NCBI RefSeq assembly: GCF_021538895.1
Contig: NZ_JADDRL010000028.1
Coordinates: 1-64,000, forward strand
DNA length: 64,000 nt
Direction: 5' to 3'
Source: Streptomyces olivochromogenes
GTDB taxonomy: Bacteria > Actinomycetota > Actinomycetes > Streptomycetales > Streptomycetaceae
Part shown: one piece after another, positions 54,901-62,948 of the stretch
Layout of the letters: each line of letters opens with the position of its first letter
Position numbering within the stretch: the stretch's first letter is position 1
The notes under the pieces: model-generated
Told to the model about the DNA's origin: nothing
Databases searched by the model: none
The model's input: only the letters and a program-made list of their open reading frames with translations
Position numbers and translations under genes: made by a program

Positions 54901-56331
54901 TACGACAGCGCGGGCACCCGCGTCCGCAAGGTGACCGAGTCACCGTCCGGAAAACGCCTGCACGAACGCGTCTACCTGGGCGGCGTCGAGTTCTACCGCG
55001 CCTACGACCCCAACGGTACGACGGTGACGCTGGAACGCCAGACCCTTCACGTCATGGCCGACACCCACCGCCTGGCGTTGATCGAAAGCCGCACCACAGG
55101 CAACGACGGCTCCCCGGCGAAGCTGGTCCGCTACCAGTTCGGCGACCATCTCGACTCCGCCACACTGGAGTTGAGCGACACCGGCCGGGTCATCTCCTAC
55201 GAGGAGTACCACCCGTACGGCACGACCGCCTACCGAGCGAGTGGCAGCCGAACCGATCCCCCGAAGCGGTACGGCTTCACGGGCAAGGAACGGGACGAGG
55301 AGAGCCGACTGGGGTATCACGGGGCTCGGTATTACGCGGCTTGGCTGGGGAGATGGACCAGTGCCGATCCGTCAGGTATCACCGACGGCCTCAATGCGTA
55401 CGCGTATGTGCGAGGGAACCCGGTACGGAACGTGGACCGAGACGGCGAGCGTTGTATAGAGGCGGAAGGCGTGGTCTGTCTCACTTACCGGATGGATGAC
55501 ACGCTGGGCAAAGGGCCCTCGCACCTTATTCAGGTGCCGGGTATTGAAAGCATGGGCTGGCCCAAGAATTTCCAAGGGAGCCGCGCGTACGTGGGGACGT
55601 TGGTCGACGTCCAGTACCCGAAATCAAGAACGGAATTCGAGGTCGTCCCCCCGCCCGAGTCGACCGCGCCTCGCCCTGACGTTCCCGAGAAGAAGGCCCC
55701 GGCTCGGCCGATGGTCACCGTCAGTGCCCCCAAGAAGTCGGTCCCGCTCGTGGCACGCACCCGCGTGGAACCGGAGAAGTCGGCAAGCAAACCGGTCGGC
55801 ACCCAAGTGGCGGAACCGCCTTTCGTTCCCATCTCGGACAAGGAGTGGGAAGAGGGGAAGAGGAAGCTGCTGGAGGAGCACGAGCGAGGCCTGCGGCTCA
55901 TTCACGAGAAGCTGATCGAAGACATCAAGAGGGCGCTGTTCACCGAGGTACCGGACAACGTGTCCACGGGGATGGGGTACATCGGGGCGGCTTGTCGCTT
56001 CGTGCGCTGCGGGCCTTACGGAAAGCTGGCGGAAGGCATAGGTCTGTTCGCGGACGTGATCGGCATCATGGGAACCGCCTACTACGAAGGCCTGGATGCC
56101 GGCGGGGGCAAGTTGGGCAGGAATGCTGCCGGACGTGCTTTTGAAGCCTTGATGAAGGCTGGGTTGAAGGCGAAGAACGTCCCGGAGCCACTCGCCGAGA
56201 AAATCACCTCCATCCTCTCGTTGGTCTTCGACAAATTGCTGGGAGACACAATTGAAAAGGGAATTCGCGGAATACTCCCGCACCCTGAGGGACCTCGGCT
56301 TCCCGAATCTCAACGGTCACCGCACGAATGA
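48982..56331 (+). CDS. TcB-TcC fused insecticidal toxin component (Rhs cocoon plus cargo)
   Basis: A 2449-residue protein from ATG 48982 (AGAAGGGA upstream; an in-frame start lies at 48949). Order of regions: SpvB-type N-terminus (about residues 25-320; GTGALTIPLALSPGRPGATP, LTYSSGTGNGRWGIGWDL), a propeller with Asp-rich repeats (AGDGRPQLMDF, DITGDGRPDALL, DTDGNGCADICYLG; about 400-690), TcdB mid regions (GGTKPHLLTEIRNNLGAETL, EDREFRGFGRVDQLDTEEYD; about 700-980), Rhs/YD repeats (about 1250-2110), and the core end KRYGFTGKERDEESRLGYHG, ARYYAAWLGRWTSADPSG, NPVRNVDRDGE. B and C parts of Tc toxins are separate genes in many species; here they are fused. The Rhs shell encloses the C-terminal cargo, residues 2157-2449, which is released after self-cleavage. 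Confidence 0.92.
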   Translation: MAEAVHEGAPEAARHDDALALPAVCLPRGGGAIRGIDETFTTMPATGTGALTIPLALSPGRPGATPQLALTYSSGTGNGRWGIGWDLSLASVTRRTDRGLPRYRDVAPDSDDHLFLGQELVPELRATGGVWRHPATDRDGWRIERYRPRVEAAFTRIERWTEIATGVAHWRTVSRDNVTTLYGTSSENRIADPDDARRVFTWLACESHDDKGNAVLYRYTAEDAADVDLRQTHEYGSRPRATQRHIKRILYGNRAPYVPGERLTDRADWMFEAVFDYGEHLGEAPSPQPAHGRTWACRRDPFSTYRAGFEIRSYRLCQRVLMFHHFPQAAGVGRDCLVRSMDFTYRGDPVRGEPRGSLLASVTVHGYTRHSGGYQKKSLPPLDLTYSTAEVSDELRTLDPRSAAQLPAGATQWADLQGEGLAGALVEVPDGWLYKANLGPLSADGAARLGPAMPVATRPTTGRHGRLADLAGDGRPQLMDFTRPVAGFHTRTQPGGWSPFTPFRSLPDIDWADPNLRLLDITGDGRPDALLTDDEALTYYPSLGEEGFGPPLRIPWERDERAGPRLLFDDGTQTVFTADMCGDGLAALVRIRNGEICYWPCVGGRFGAKVTMDDAPWFDTAERFDPRRIRLLDTDGNGCADICYLGPDSVRLWLNQCGNRWDPPRSLTALPRGTGSADVTVTDLLGNGTACLVLTPTGPDGGRAEVRYLDLMGGTKPHLLTEIRNNLGAETLITYAPSTRYYLADRAAGTPWVTRLPFPVHVVASVRTRDRIADSLFTTRYSYHHGHYEDREFRGFGRVDQLDTEEYDVLRGSGPPPANVDAASHVPPVLTRTWYHTGALTWGGRISRQYESEYHREPGLPAGDLLLPDTVLPRPAMSPADEREARRALKGSVLRQEIYALDSAGGVPYPGTGVPYTVSERNHTIEQWQPVAAGNRHAVTSVHARETVDFHYERTTDPRVSHTLTLKTDAYGNVLAAAAIAYGRRGDDPDLPAEDQARQRHTHVTCTETDHTRPVEEADAYRAPMPCDARTYELYGLSSPAPRHRLLSFAAVEAACAAAAAAPEVPYEDDLGTGVPAGAVRRRRIEHVRTLFRREDLDDGQGALPLGRTGPRALPHTTLKLALTPGLLTRAYQRDGQDLLPAPDRAAMLGTEGGYRDEAGGWWLPSGRVFYSEDPLDTPAVELAAAQGGFFLPTRFRDPFGHDSLVAYDDEALLVRRTRDPVGNVVTADNDYRVLKPRLVTDANGNRTEAVFDSLGLVAATAVMSEATESLGDSTAGLTADPTDGQVADYLRDPLADPHTLLAGATTRLVYDLFAYHRTRASARPAPPVVATLSRETHASALGAGEKTAVQHRLIYGDGFGREIQTKVCAEPDAAGAPQWVGSGWTVFNNKGNPVRRFEPFFSPRPGFEYEKTVGVSAILLYDPLQRVVATVHPDHTYDKVVFDAWQQTTWDVNDTVLRADPVSDPDVGALIARLPRDDVLPTWYTSRADGSLGPREQAAAVKASAHDGTPSRTDLDALGRVFRTVTLSAKNTVHIARQRLGIEGNVREVRDARGRLVMLYDYDLLGRRIRTASMEAGTRWMLPDATDRQLYGWDSRGHRMRTVHDAARRPVEVWLRDASGADVLTDRTVYGEGQGAGANLRGKPYRIHDQAGVTTFTDYDFKGNLVASRRALATAYRTLPDWSANPPLEPEFAPATTAYDALNRPVAVTTPDGSTTVPGYNEAGLLETVSVSVRGAAPGTLVTDVDYNARGQRTRVEYGNGAATEYRYDERTFRLRRLHTLRGGTAYQDLLYTYDPAGNITAVRDDAQQTEFFRNVRVEPEAGFTYDALYRLTEATGREDLSLLTAGAVAPLTDHPGDRNLLGRYTESYVYDLAGNLDRLTHVGSDPAHPGWVRLFGHEEPSALDAAEHSNRLSWTRFESSTAKEPYTYDAHGNTTTMPHLPVMTWDHRDQLHSTASTVTAPDATPTTTYYVYDSAGTRVRKVTESPSGKRLHERVYLGGVEFYRAYDPNGTTVTLERQTLHVMADTHRLALIESRTTGNDGSPAKLVRYQFGDHLDSATLELSDTGRVISYEEYHPYGTTAYRASGSRTDPPKRYGFTGKERDEESRLGYHGARYYAAWLGRWTSADPSGITDGLNAYAYVRGNPVRNVDRDGERCIEAEGVVCLTYRMDDTLGKGPSHLIQVPGIESMGWPKNFQGSRAYVGTLVDVQYPKSRTEFEVVPPPESTAPRPDVPEKKAPARPMVTVSAPKKSVPLVARTRVEPEKSASKPVGTQVAEPPFVPISDKEWEEGKRKLLEEHERGLRLIHEKLIEDIKRALFTEVPDNVSTGMGYIGAACRFVRCGPYGKLAEGIGLFADVIGIMGTAYYEGLDAGGGKLGRNAAGRAFEALMKAGLKAKNVPEPLAEKITSILSLVFDKLLGDTIEKGIRGILPHPEGPRLPESQRSPHE
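55450..56328 (+). other. hypervariable cargo domain of the TcC moiety (unidentified toxin)
   Basis: The last 293 residues, directly after the conserved core end NPVRNVDRDGE, match nothing I recognise. The first about 65 residues contain VVCLTYRMDD and SHLIQVPGIESMGW. A Pro/Lys-rich linker (about 66-125) follows. A charged helical stretch (DKEWEEGKRKLLEEHERGLR, IHEKLIEDIKRALF) leads to two apolar glycine-rich segments (MGYIGAACRFVRCG, IGLFADVIGIMGTAYYE) and a C-terminal amphipathic helix (KITSILSLVFDKLLGDTIEK). Such a layout could be membrane-active, but no known enzyme motif is seen. Codons are visibly less G+C-rich than in the core, which fits cargo exchange. Confidence 0.6.
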
Positions 56332-56351
56332 CGAACTCGAGGAGGCTCGGC

Positions 56352-59300
56352 ATGGCAACGAGCGATGCACCGGCCGCGCAGACCGAACGTACCGTCCGTG
56401 GCCGGGTCCTGCTCGAGTCCGGGCAACCCGCCGCAGAACTCGGACTCCGGCTATATCGACACGGCTTCGGCGACGAGGTGTCCATGCTCGCCGAGACCCG
56501 GACCGACCACCTGGGGGAGTACGCGTTCACCTACGGCTCCGCCGATGCAGTGCCCGCGGTCAACATCGAGGTGAGGGCAGTCGACCGGTCGAACCGTGAA
56601 GTGTCCCTCTCTCACACCAAGTTCAACGCAACCGAGCACGAAGTGCACGACCTCGTCGCCCCGCAGAGTCTCCAGCCGCCCGGCATCGAGTACACACGGC
56701 TCCTCGCCGATGTCACGGAGCATCTCGGTGACCCTGTGCGGCTCGTGAGGGTGCGGGAAGAGGAGGGGCGCCAGGATCTTCGGTATTTGCGACGGGTCAG
56801 TGGGTGGGATGCGCGGATTCTGGCGCTTGCCGTGCGGGTTGAGGAGATGCATGTCGATCCGCGGGTCGAACTGCCTCGTGAGCTGCTTTACGCGCTGTTG
56901 CGCACCGGGTTGCCCAGCGATCGGGAGCGGCTTGCTCTTCTCGGGCCCGAGGTGGTGCGGGATGCCGTGGCGAAGGCCGTGAAGGAGGGGCTTGTGCCGG
57001 CCGACACCGTTCGGCAGGTCGGCCGTTTCGCCGCTTTCGCCGAGCGGGTCCGACGGGAGCTCAAGACGCCCGGCACGTCATCGACGTACGGCGAACTGCT
57101 CGCCGCCTCCGGGTTGTCGCAGGCGGACCAGGACGCCTTCTTTCCCGTGTGGACCCGTCACACCGGCACCGCCGAGGAGTTGTGGAGTGCCGCCGAGCGG
57201 GCCAGGGTCAGCGCCCAGGGTGTGCGGCGGCTTCGGCTGCAGGGGCGCCTCGCCCATCTCACCCGCAACAACGCACCCCTTGTCCAGTCCGTGATGCGCA
57301 CCCTCGAAGGCCCGGACGACCTGCCCCGCCTCGTCGACGACGGGTTCTACAAGGCGGACACCTGGCTGGAGCGGCTCAACCGACTCGCCGACAGCAACAA
57401 GGACCGGCTCGACGACCTCGTACCGCCGGCCTTCGAGGGTCGCGACCTCGCGGACAGGTTGGCCGCGTACACCGGCGACCTCGCAGCCCGGATCAGGCTG
57501 GAGTACCCGTCCCATGTCGTACGGGCGATGCTGCGCGGCGACGAGGTGCGGCTCGGGCGCCGCCACGGTGAACTCAAGCGTCCCGTCCTGGACTTCCTCG
57601 ACCGCGCCCTGCCCCTCGGGTACCGGTTCGGCGAGACCCCGTTCGACCGGTTCGTCGCCGACCACCGCCACGAGCTCGGCGACGTCGGCGGCGCGGCTGC
57701 GGACGGCGCCAAGGTTCTGCACCGGCTGTACCAGGTAGCCCCTTCGCACGACGGCCTCGCCGTGCTCGCGGAGGCGGAGTACACCGCCGCCCAGGACGTG
57801 GCCGCCACCGACCGCGCCGTCTTCGTCTCCCGCCACGCTGAGCCGCTTGGCGGCAGCGCGGTCGCCGAGCAGGTGCACCGCAGGGCGGAACACATCGCGG
57901 CCGTGGCCACCGTGGTCGTCACCGCCCTGCGCACCCTGGACAGCGCCCCCCTGCTGACCGCGCTGTCCGGCACCGCCGCGGACAAGGAGGCCGCCAAGTC
58001 CCGTATCAGCGAGCACTATCCGGCACTGGAACAGCTCTTCGGCTCGTTCGACTTCTGCGAGTGCGACCACTGCCGCTCCGTGCTCGGCCCCGCCGCGTAC
58101 CTGGTCGACCTGCTCCAGCTGATCAACCCCGGCGACGCGGAGTGGAAGCGCCACACCGAGGCATGGTCCCAGGCCCACGAGGGCCGCACGTATCCGTACG
58201 CCAAGCCTTTCGACGCCCTCGCCGCCCGCCGCCCCGACATCCAGCACACCCCGCTCACCTGCGAGAACACCAACACCCTGCACTCCCAGACCGACCTGTT
58301 CAACGAGATCGCCGAGTTCTGGGTCGCTGAGGGCGGACACCTCACCGACCGCAGCGCGCGCGACACCGGCGAAGCCGTGACGGAGGACCTGCTGGCCGAA
58401 CCGCAGAACGTCATCCCCGAGGCCTACGCCAAGCTCGCGGCCGCCTCCCATCCGCTCACCCTGCCCTTCGACCTGTGGACCGAGACCGTACGCCGTTTCC
58501 TCGGCCACCTCGAACTCTCCCTGGCCGACCTCGCGGAGGCCTTCCGGACCAGGCCCGAACTGTTCCCGCTGGCCGGCGAGCCGTACGGCCGGGCCGCCGT
58601 ACTGGCCGAACGGCTCGGCCTGAACCCCGCGGAACACCGGCTACTGACCGGCCCCGACGACGCGTGGTTCGAGCTGTACGGATACGGCAGCGAGAACGAG
58701 GCCACCGCGGCGCTGCTGTCGGCCAGGACCCTGGCACGCCGGCTCGGCGTCACCTACCGCGAACTCGTCGAGCTGCTGCGCACCGCCTACGTCAACCCGG
58801 CGCTCCACCGGGCCAACGGCCAGGACGGGGCACGCGGACGCGTAGGCATCGTGCTGCGCCGCACGGGAGTCTCCCTCGCCGACGTCTTCCGGTACTTCGC
58901 CCACCCCGGCTACGCCCCCTTCGACGCACGGCAGAAGGCCGACTTCGAGCTGCGCCTCGACGCCGCGACCGCCCGCTACGCCTCGGCCCGCCCCGCGTTC
59001 GACGCCAGGACCTGGCTCACCGAGGCCTGGGCGGCCAAGGACTTCCACGCCGTCCTCGTTCTCGCCGACCCCAGTCCGGGCTGCGATTTCGAACGGACCG
59101 AGCTGCGCCGCGCGGACCTCACGGAGATCGGCGCGAGCGCCTTCCACCGGCTCAATCTCTTCGTACGGCTGTGGCGGCGGCTCGGCCGACCGATGCGTGA
59201 ACTCGACATGGCGCTGTGCGAGTTCACCCCGCCGAGCGCCGGGAGCATCGGGTCGGGAATGCGTACCTGCCTCGTCCATCTGGCGCGCCTGGAGACGCTC

Positions 59301-62300
59301 CACGAACGGTCCGGGAGCAGGTCCGGCGACCGTGTCCCGCTCCTCGGCCTCTGGGCGCCCCTCGCGGTCGGCGGGGACCGGCCTCCGTACGAGGAACTGT
59401 TCCTCAACCCGAGCGTGCGCGCGGTGGACCCGGTCTTCGACCACCCCGCGGGCCGCTATCTGAGCGTGCCCGGCATGAAGGTCGCGGAGCATCTGCCGGG
59501 GCTGCGGGCCGCGCTCGGGCTCACGGCGGCGGACATCGACGCCGTCCTCGCCGACGACGGCCGGAGCGCGGCCACCACTGACCTCACCCTCGACACGGTC
59601 TCCCTGCTCCACCGGCACCGGGTACTCGCCGAGCACCTGGGCCTGACCGTCGCTGACCTGATCGCAGCACGGCGCGCCACGGGACTCGCGCCCTTCACCA
59701 CCATCCCGCCGGACCCCCTCGCCGACGACGCGGCGGACCCCATCGGGGAGACCACCCTGCGGTTCGCCGACGCGCTGAAGGCGACCTCCGCCGCCGGGTT
59801 CACCCCCGCCGACCTGGACCATCTCCTGCGCCACCAGGCCGACCCGGTCGGCCCACACCGCCCCGACCCGGGCGCACTGCTCACGCTCGTGCTCGACCTG
59901 GCCGGCGGAATCGCCCGTATCCGCGCCGAGCACCCCGCGGCCCCGGCCGCAGCACAGGAACTCGTCGACGCCTTCGTCGTGGAACGGCTGGCCGCCGCGC
60001 TCCCCGCCGACGCCGGGATCGTCAAGGCGCTGACCGGCGACGCACGCCTGCTGGCGCTCGACGGCGCCCGGCTCGTGGACGCGTTCACCGCGGCCGCCGA
60101 CACCGGCGTGACCCGTATGCTCTTCGCGTCGTCGGATGCCACGGGGCCACCGGTCGGGGCCGAGCGGACCGTGCCGGAGCCGAGCACGTCCGGCATCGAC
60201 ACGACGCTGTGCGACAGCGCCCGCTTCAGCGGCCACCTCCAGGTGCCCGCGGACGGCACCTACACCTTCAGCGCCCACCCCGCGCGCGCTGGCGCCCCCG
60301 TCGTCCTGCGCATGGAGCACCTGGCCGACCAGGTCCTGCCCGGCACCGGCACCGGGACCGTCGAACTCCGCGCCGGTGTCCCCTACGCCTACACCGTCGA
60401 CGTGCACCGGCTCGCCGCCGGCCACACCAGGCTGCTCATCAGCGCCGACGGCGGACCTGCCGAGCCTCTCACCTCGCTGCGCCTGCACCCCGCCGCCTCG
60501 ATCGCCCGCGTCGACCGCGCCCGCGTCCTGCTCGCCAAGGCGACCCGCATCACCGCCGGAGCGGGCCTCACCGAGCGCGAGCTCCGCCATGTCCTCACCC
60601 ACCGCCGGGACTTCGTCGACCTGGACCTGGGACTGCTGCCGACCCGGGGGGACGACCCGGCCGCCGGCCCACCGAAGAAGCTGTTCCCCGCACTCCTCGC
60701 GCTCGTCGAGTACGGCGCGCTGCGCACGGAGTGCGGCGCGTCCGCCGACGACCTCGTCGACACCCTGGAACGCACCCGGCGCTCCGTACCACCGGGCACC
60801 GACCGGGCGGTGCTGCGCACCGCGGTGGTCGCCGACGTCTGCGACCGGCTCGCCGCACTGCTGCGCCGCCCGCGCACCTCCGTACAGGTCGCAGCCGAGC
60901 GGCTGGGCCTGCTGGCAGACGACGCGTCGGACCCGGCGGTGATCGAACTTCCCGGCCTGGCCCGGCCGGAGGGGCTGCGCCGGCTGTGGACCGCGCTGCG
61001 CCTCACCGAGCGGATCGGTGCCACCGCCACCGCTCTCGCGGACTGGGCCCGCATCGTCGAGGGCGACCCGGAGTACGGCCGGCAGACGGCCAGGGCCCTG
61101 CGGGACACCGTCCGCGGCCGGTTCGGCGCCGTCGGCTGGCGCGCCGTGGCCGGGCCCCTCAACGACGAACTGCGCCGCCTCAAGCGGGACGCGCTCGTCG
61201 CGCACATCATGCACACGGACGGCTTCGCCACTATGGAGGAGATCTATGAACACTTCCTCCTGGATCCCGGCGTCCAGCCCGTGGTGCGCAACTCCCGTAT
61301 CCACGCGGCGATTTCCGCAGTGCAGCTGTTCGTCCAGCGCTGTCTGATGGACCTGGAAGACACGGTGGAACCCGCCGCCATCAACAGCCGCTGGTGGACC
61401 TCGCACATGAGCCGCTACCGGGTCTGGGAGGCCGCCCGCCGGATGTTCCTCCACCCCCAGCGCTATCTCGCCCCCGAGCTGCGAACCGACCGTAGCCACC
61501 TGTTCGACGAGGCGCAGAGCCTCCTCCTTCAGTCGGACGTCGACGAGGACCTGGTGGAGCAGGCATTCCTCGGCTACCTCCAGGGGCTGGAGAAGATCGC
61601 GAAGCTGGAGATCGTGTCGCTGTGCCGGGAGATCCTGCCCGGCTCGCCGCCGACCCACGTCCTCCACGTCATCGGGCGTACCGCCGCCGCCCCGCACGCG
61701 TACTTCCACCGCACCTACGCCCCGGCCTCCGGAACCTGGTCCGCCTGGCAGCCCGTCGGCGCACAGATCGAGGGCGACCATGTGGTGGCGGCGATGTGGC
61801 GCAGGCGGCTGCACCTGCTGTGGGTGACCTTCCTGCCCTCGGCCGACTCCAAGGGGTTCGCCGCACCCGCTCCGGGGGAGAAGGCGTCCAATTTCGAGGG
61901 CATCGCCAAACAGACCCCGGGGGAGACCACACAGAACCTGGTGCGGGCCCAGCTCAGCTGGGTCGAGCGGGTCGACGGCCGCTGGTCGGACCGGCGCGGC
62001 GGCGCCTTCGGGCAGGCCGTCCAGCTGGCCGCACCCCTCGGCGCCGAGGCCGCCGCCCGCGTGACCGTCCACGTCAGCTACGACACGGCTGGCGGGCGCG
62101 ACGCCCTGAAGGTCAACCTGGGTGCCCCGGTCGACGGGGCGTTCCGCCTCGTCAACAAGAGCGTTCCCCCGCGCTGGGAGGCCGCGCAGCCGCGAGTCGC
62201 GTCCGTCTACACCGTCTCCCCGGCCGGCGCACCGACCGCGGACCGAGGGGCGGGGGCGCTGTCCCGGTTCACCCAACTCGTGCTCAGCAAGGACGGCGAG

Positions 62301-62948
62301 AGCTACCCGGCCGACCCGCTCAGCAAGCAAGTACTGGGCACGGGCGGCGAGTTCGCCCTCGTCCGCTGCACCGACCCGCCGGAGTTCGACGACCCCTTCC
62401 AGGGGCATCCCGTGGGCCCCTTCTTCTACAGCGACAACCCGCACTCCTTCCTGGTGGAGGTGGAACCGAGGCTTGTCGAGTACAACCTGTGGGTCCTGCC
62501 CGCCCCGCAGCCCGAACTCCAGCTGTCGCGTGAGCTGTTGCGGGACCTGCCCATCAGGGTGTTCATCCCCGTGGACCTCGGCGTCTTCGACCCCGAGACG
62601 GTCAAGTCGATCAGCCCCTTCGCCCGGAACAGCCTGGCCGTCCGCCAGGACTGGCTGGTCAACCCCGTGACGGTCCTGCGGTTCGGCGACCGGCTGGTCG
62701 GCGGGGACGGCGGCCTCGACCTCAAGGTGGTGCAGGCCACGACGGCCGCCCCGGAGTTCCACAAAGCGATCGGCATCGCCCCGGGCAGCCAGGCGGTCCC
62801 CGGCAGCAGCGTCCTCGTCGGCAAGCCCGACCTGGTCACGGAACAGAAGTTCACGGCGCCCGCGCAGGGCCTCACCATCATCGGCGACTCGGGACTCAGC
62901 GCACCCGCTCTCGCCTACCTGGACCGCGAAGGAGTCGTACGGCCATGA
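56352..62948 (+). CDS. TcA-type toxin protein, N-terminal part (A1)
   Basis: A 2198-residue protein from ATG 56352, preceded by AGGAGG; an earlier in-frame ATG (56328) overlaps the BC stop. Regions: a transthyretin-like domain (about residues 14-105), a helical shell part, a VRP1/SpvA-like region (LFGSFDFCECDHCRSVLGPA near 561, AYLVDLLQLINP) that is diagnostic for TcA proteins, a long alpha-helical region, a PA14-like beta domain (about 1260-1380; GTYTFSAHPARAGAPVVLRM), and a neuraminidase-like/TcA central region (from about 1610; ISAVQLFVQRCLMDLEDTVE, EKIAKLEIVSLCREIL). TcA proteins form pentameric bell-shaped translocons that bind target cells. The C-terminal channel part is not here but in the next gene. 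Confidence 0.9.
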   Translation: MATSDAPAAQTERTVRGRVLLESGQPAAELGLRLYRHGFGDEVSMLAETRTDHLGEYAFTYGSADAVPAVNIEVRAVDRSNREVSLSHTKFNATEHEVHDLVAPQSLQPPGIEYTRLLADVTEHLGDPVRLVRVREEEGRQDLRYLRRVSGWDARILALAVRVEEMHVDPRVELPRELLYALLRTGLPSDRERLALLGPEVVRDAVAKAVKEGLVPADTVRQVGRFAAFAERVRRELKTPGTSSTYGELLAASGLSQADQDAFFPVWTRHTGTAEELWSAAERARVSAQGVRRLRLQGRLAHLTRNNAPLVQSVMRTLEGPDDLPRLVDDGFYKADTWLERLNRLADSNKDRLDDLVPPAFEGRDLADRLAAYTGDLAARIRLEYPSHVVRAMLRGDEVRLGRRHGELKRPVLDFLDRALPLGYRFGETPFDRFVADHRHELGDVGGAAADGAKVLHRLYQVAPSHDGLAVLAEAEYTAAQDVAATDRAVFVSRHAEPLGGSAVAEQVHRRAEHIAAVATVVVTALRTLDSAPLLTALSGTAADKEAAKSRISEHYPALEQLFGSFDFCECDHCRSVLGPAAYLVDLLQLINPGDAEWKRHTEAWSQAHEGRTYPYAKPFDALAARRPDIQHTPLTCENTNTLHSQTDLFNEIAEFWVAEGGHLTDRSARDTGEAVTEDLLAEPQNVIPEAYAKLAAASHPLTLPFDLWTETVRRFLGHLELSLADLAEAFRTRPELFPLAGEPYGRAAVLAERLGLNPAEHRLLTGPDDAWFELYGYGSENEATAALLSARTLARRLGVTYRELVELLRTAYVNPALHRANGQDGARGRVGIVLRRTGVSLADVFRYFAHPGYAPFDARQKADFELRLDAATARYASARPAFDARTWLTEAWAAKDFHAVLVLADPSPGCDFERTELRRADLTEIGASAFHRLNLFVRLWRRLGRPMRELDMALCEFTPPSAGSIGSGMRTCLVHLARLETLHERSGSRSGDRVPLLGLWAPLAVGGDRPPYEELFLNPSVRAVDPVFDHPAGRYLSVPGMKVAEHLPGLRAALGLTAADIDAVLADDGRSAATTDLTLDTVSLLHRHRVLAEHLGLTVADLIAARRATGLAPFTTIPPDPLADDAADPIGETTLRFADALKATSAAGFTPADLDHLLRHQADPVGPHRPDPGALLTLVLDLAGGIARIRAEHPAAPAAAQELVDAFVVERLAAALPADAGIVKALTGDARLLALDGARLVDAFTAAADTGVTRMLFASSDATGPPVGAERTVPEPSTSGIDTTLCDSARFSGHLQVPADGTYTFSAHPARAGAPVVLRMEHLADQVLPGTGTGTVELRAGVPYAYTVDVHRLAAGHTRLLISADGGPAEPLTSLRLHPAASIARVDRARVLLAKATRITAGAGLTERELRHVLTHRRDFVDLDLGLLPTRGDDPAAGPPKKLFPALLALVEYGALRTECGASADDLVDTLERTRRSVPPGTDRAVLRTAVVADVCDRLAALLRRPRTSVQVAAERLGLLADDASDPAVIELPGLARPEGLRRLWTALRLTERIGATATALADWARIVEGDPEYGRQTARALRDTVRGRFGAVGWRAVAGPLNDELRRLKRDALVAHIMHTDGFATMEEIYEHFLLDPGVQPVVRNSRIHAAISAVQLFVQRCLMDLEDTVEPAAINSRWWTSHMSRYRVWEAARRMFLHPQRYLAPELRTDRSHLFDEAQSLLLQSDVDEDLVEQAFLGYLQGLEKIAKLEIVSLCREILPGSPPTHVLHVIGRTAAAPHAYFHRTYAPASGTWSAWQPVGAQIEGDHVVAAMWRRRLHLLWVTFLPSADSKGFAAPAPGEKASNFEGIAKQTPGETTQNLVRAQLSWVERVDGRWSDRRGGAFGQAVQLAAPLGAEAAARVTVHVSYDTAGGRDALKVNLGAPVDGAFRLVNKSVPPRWEAAQPRVASVYTVSPAGAPTADRGAGALSRFTQLVLSKDGESYPADPLSKQVLGTGGEFALVRCTDPPEFDDPFQGHPVGPFFYSDNPHSFLVEVEPRLVEYNLWVLPAPQPELQLSRELLRDLPIRVFIPVDLGVFDPETVKSISPFARNSLAVRQDWLVNPVTVLRFGDRLVGGDGGLDLKVVQATTAAPEFHKAIGIAPGSQAVPGSSVLVGKPDLVTEQKFTAPAQGLTIIGDSGLSAPALAYLDREGVVRP

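Noticed and set aside
58641..62762. Very long open frame on the minus strand inside the TcA1 gene
   Set aside because: It is antisense to a gene with clear TcA motifs, and its composition (Gly, Arg, Val, Gln rich) is the usual shadow of high-G+C codon bias.
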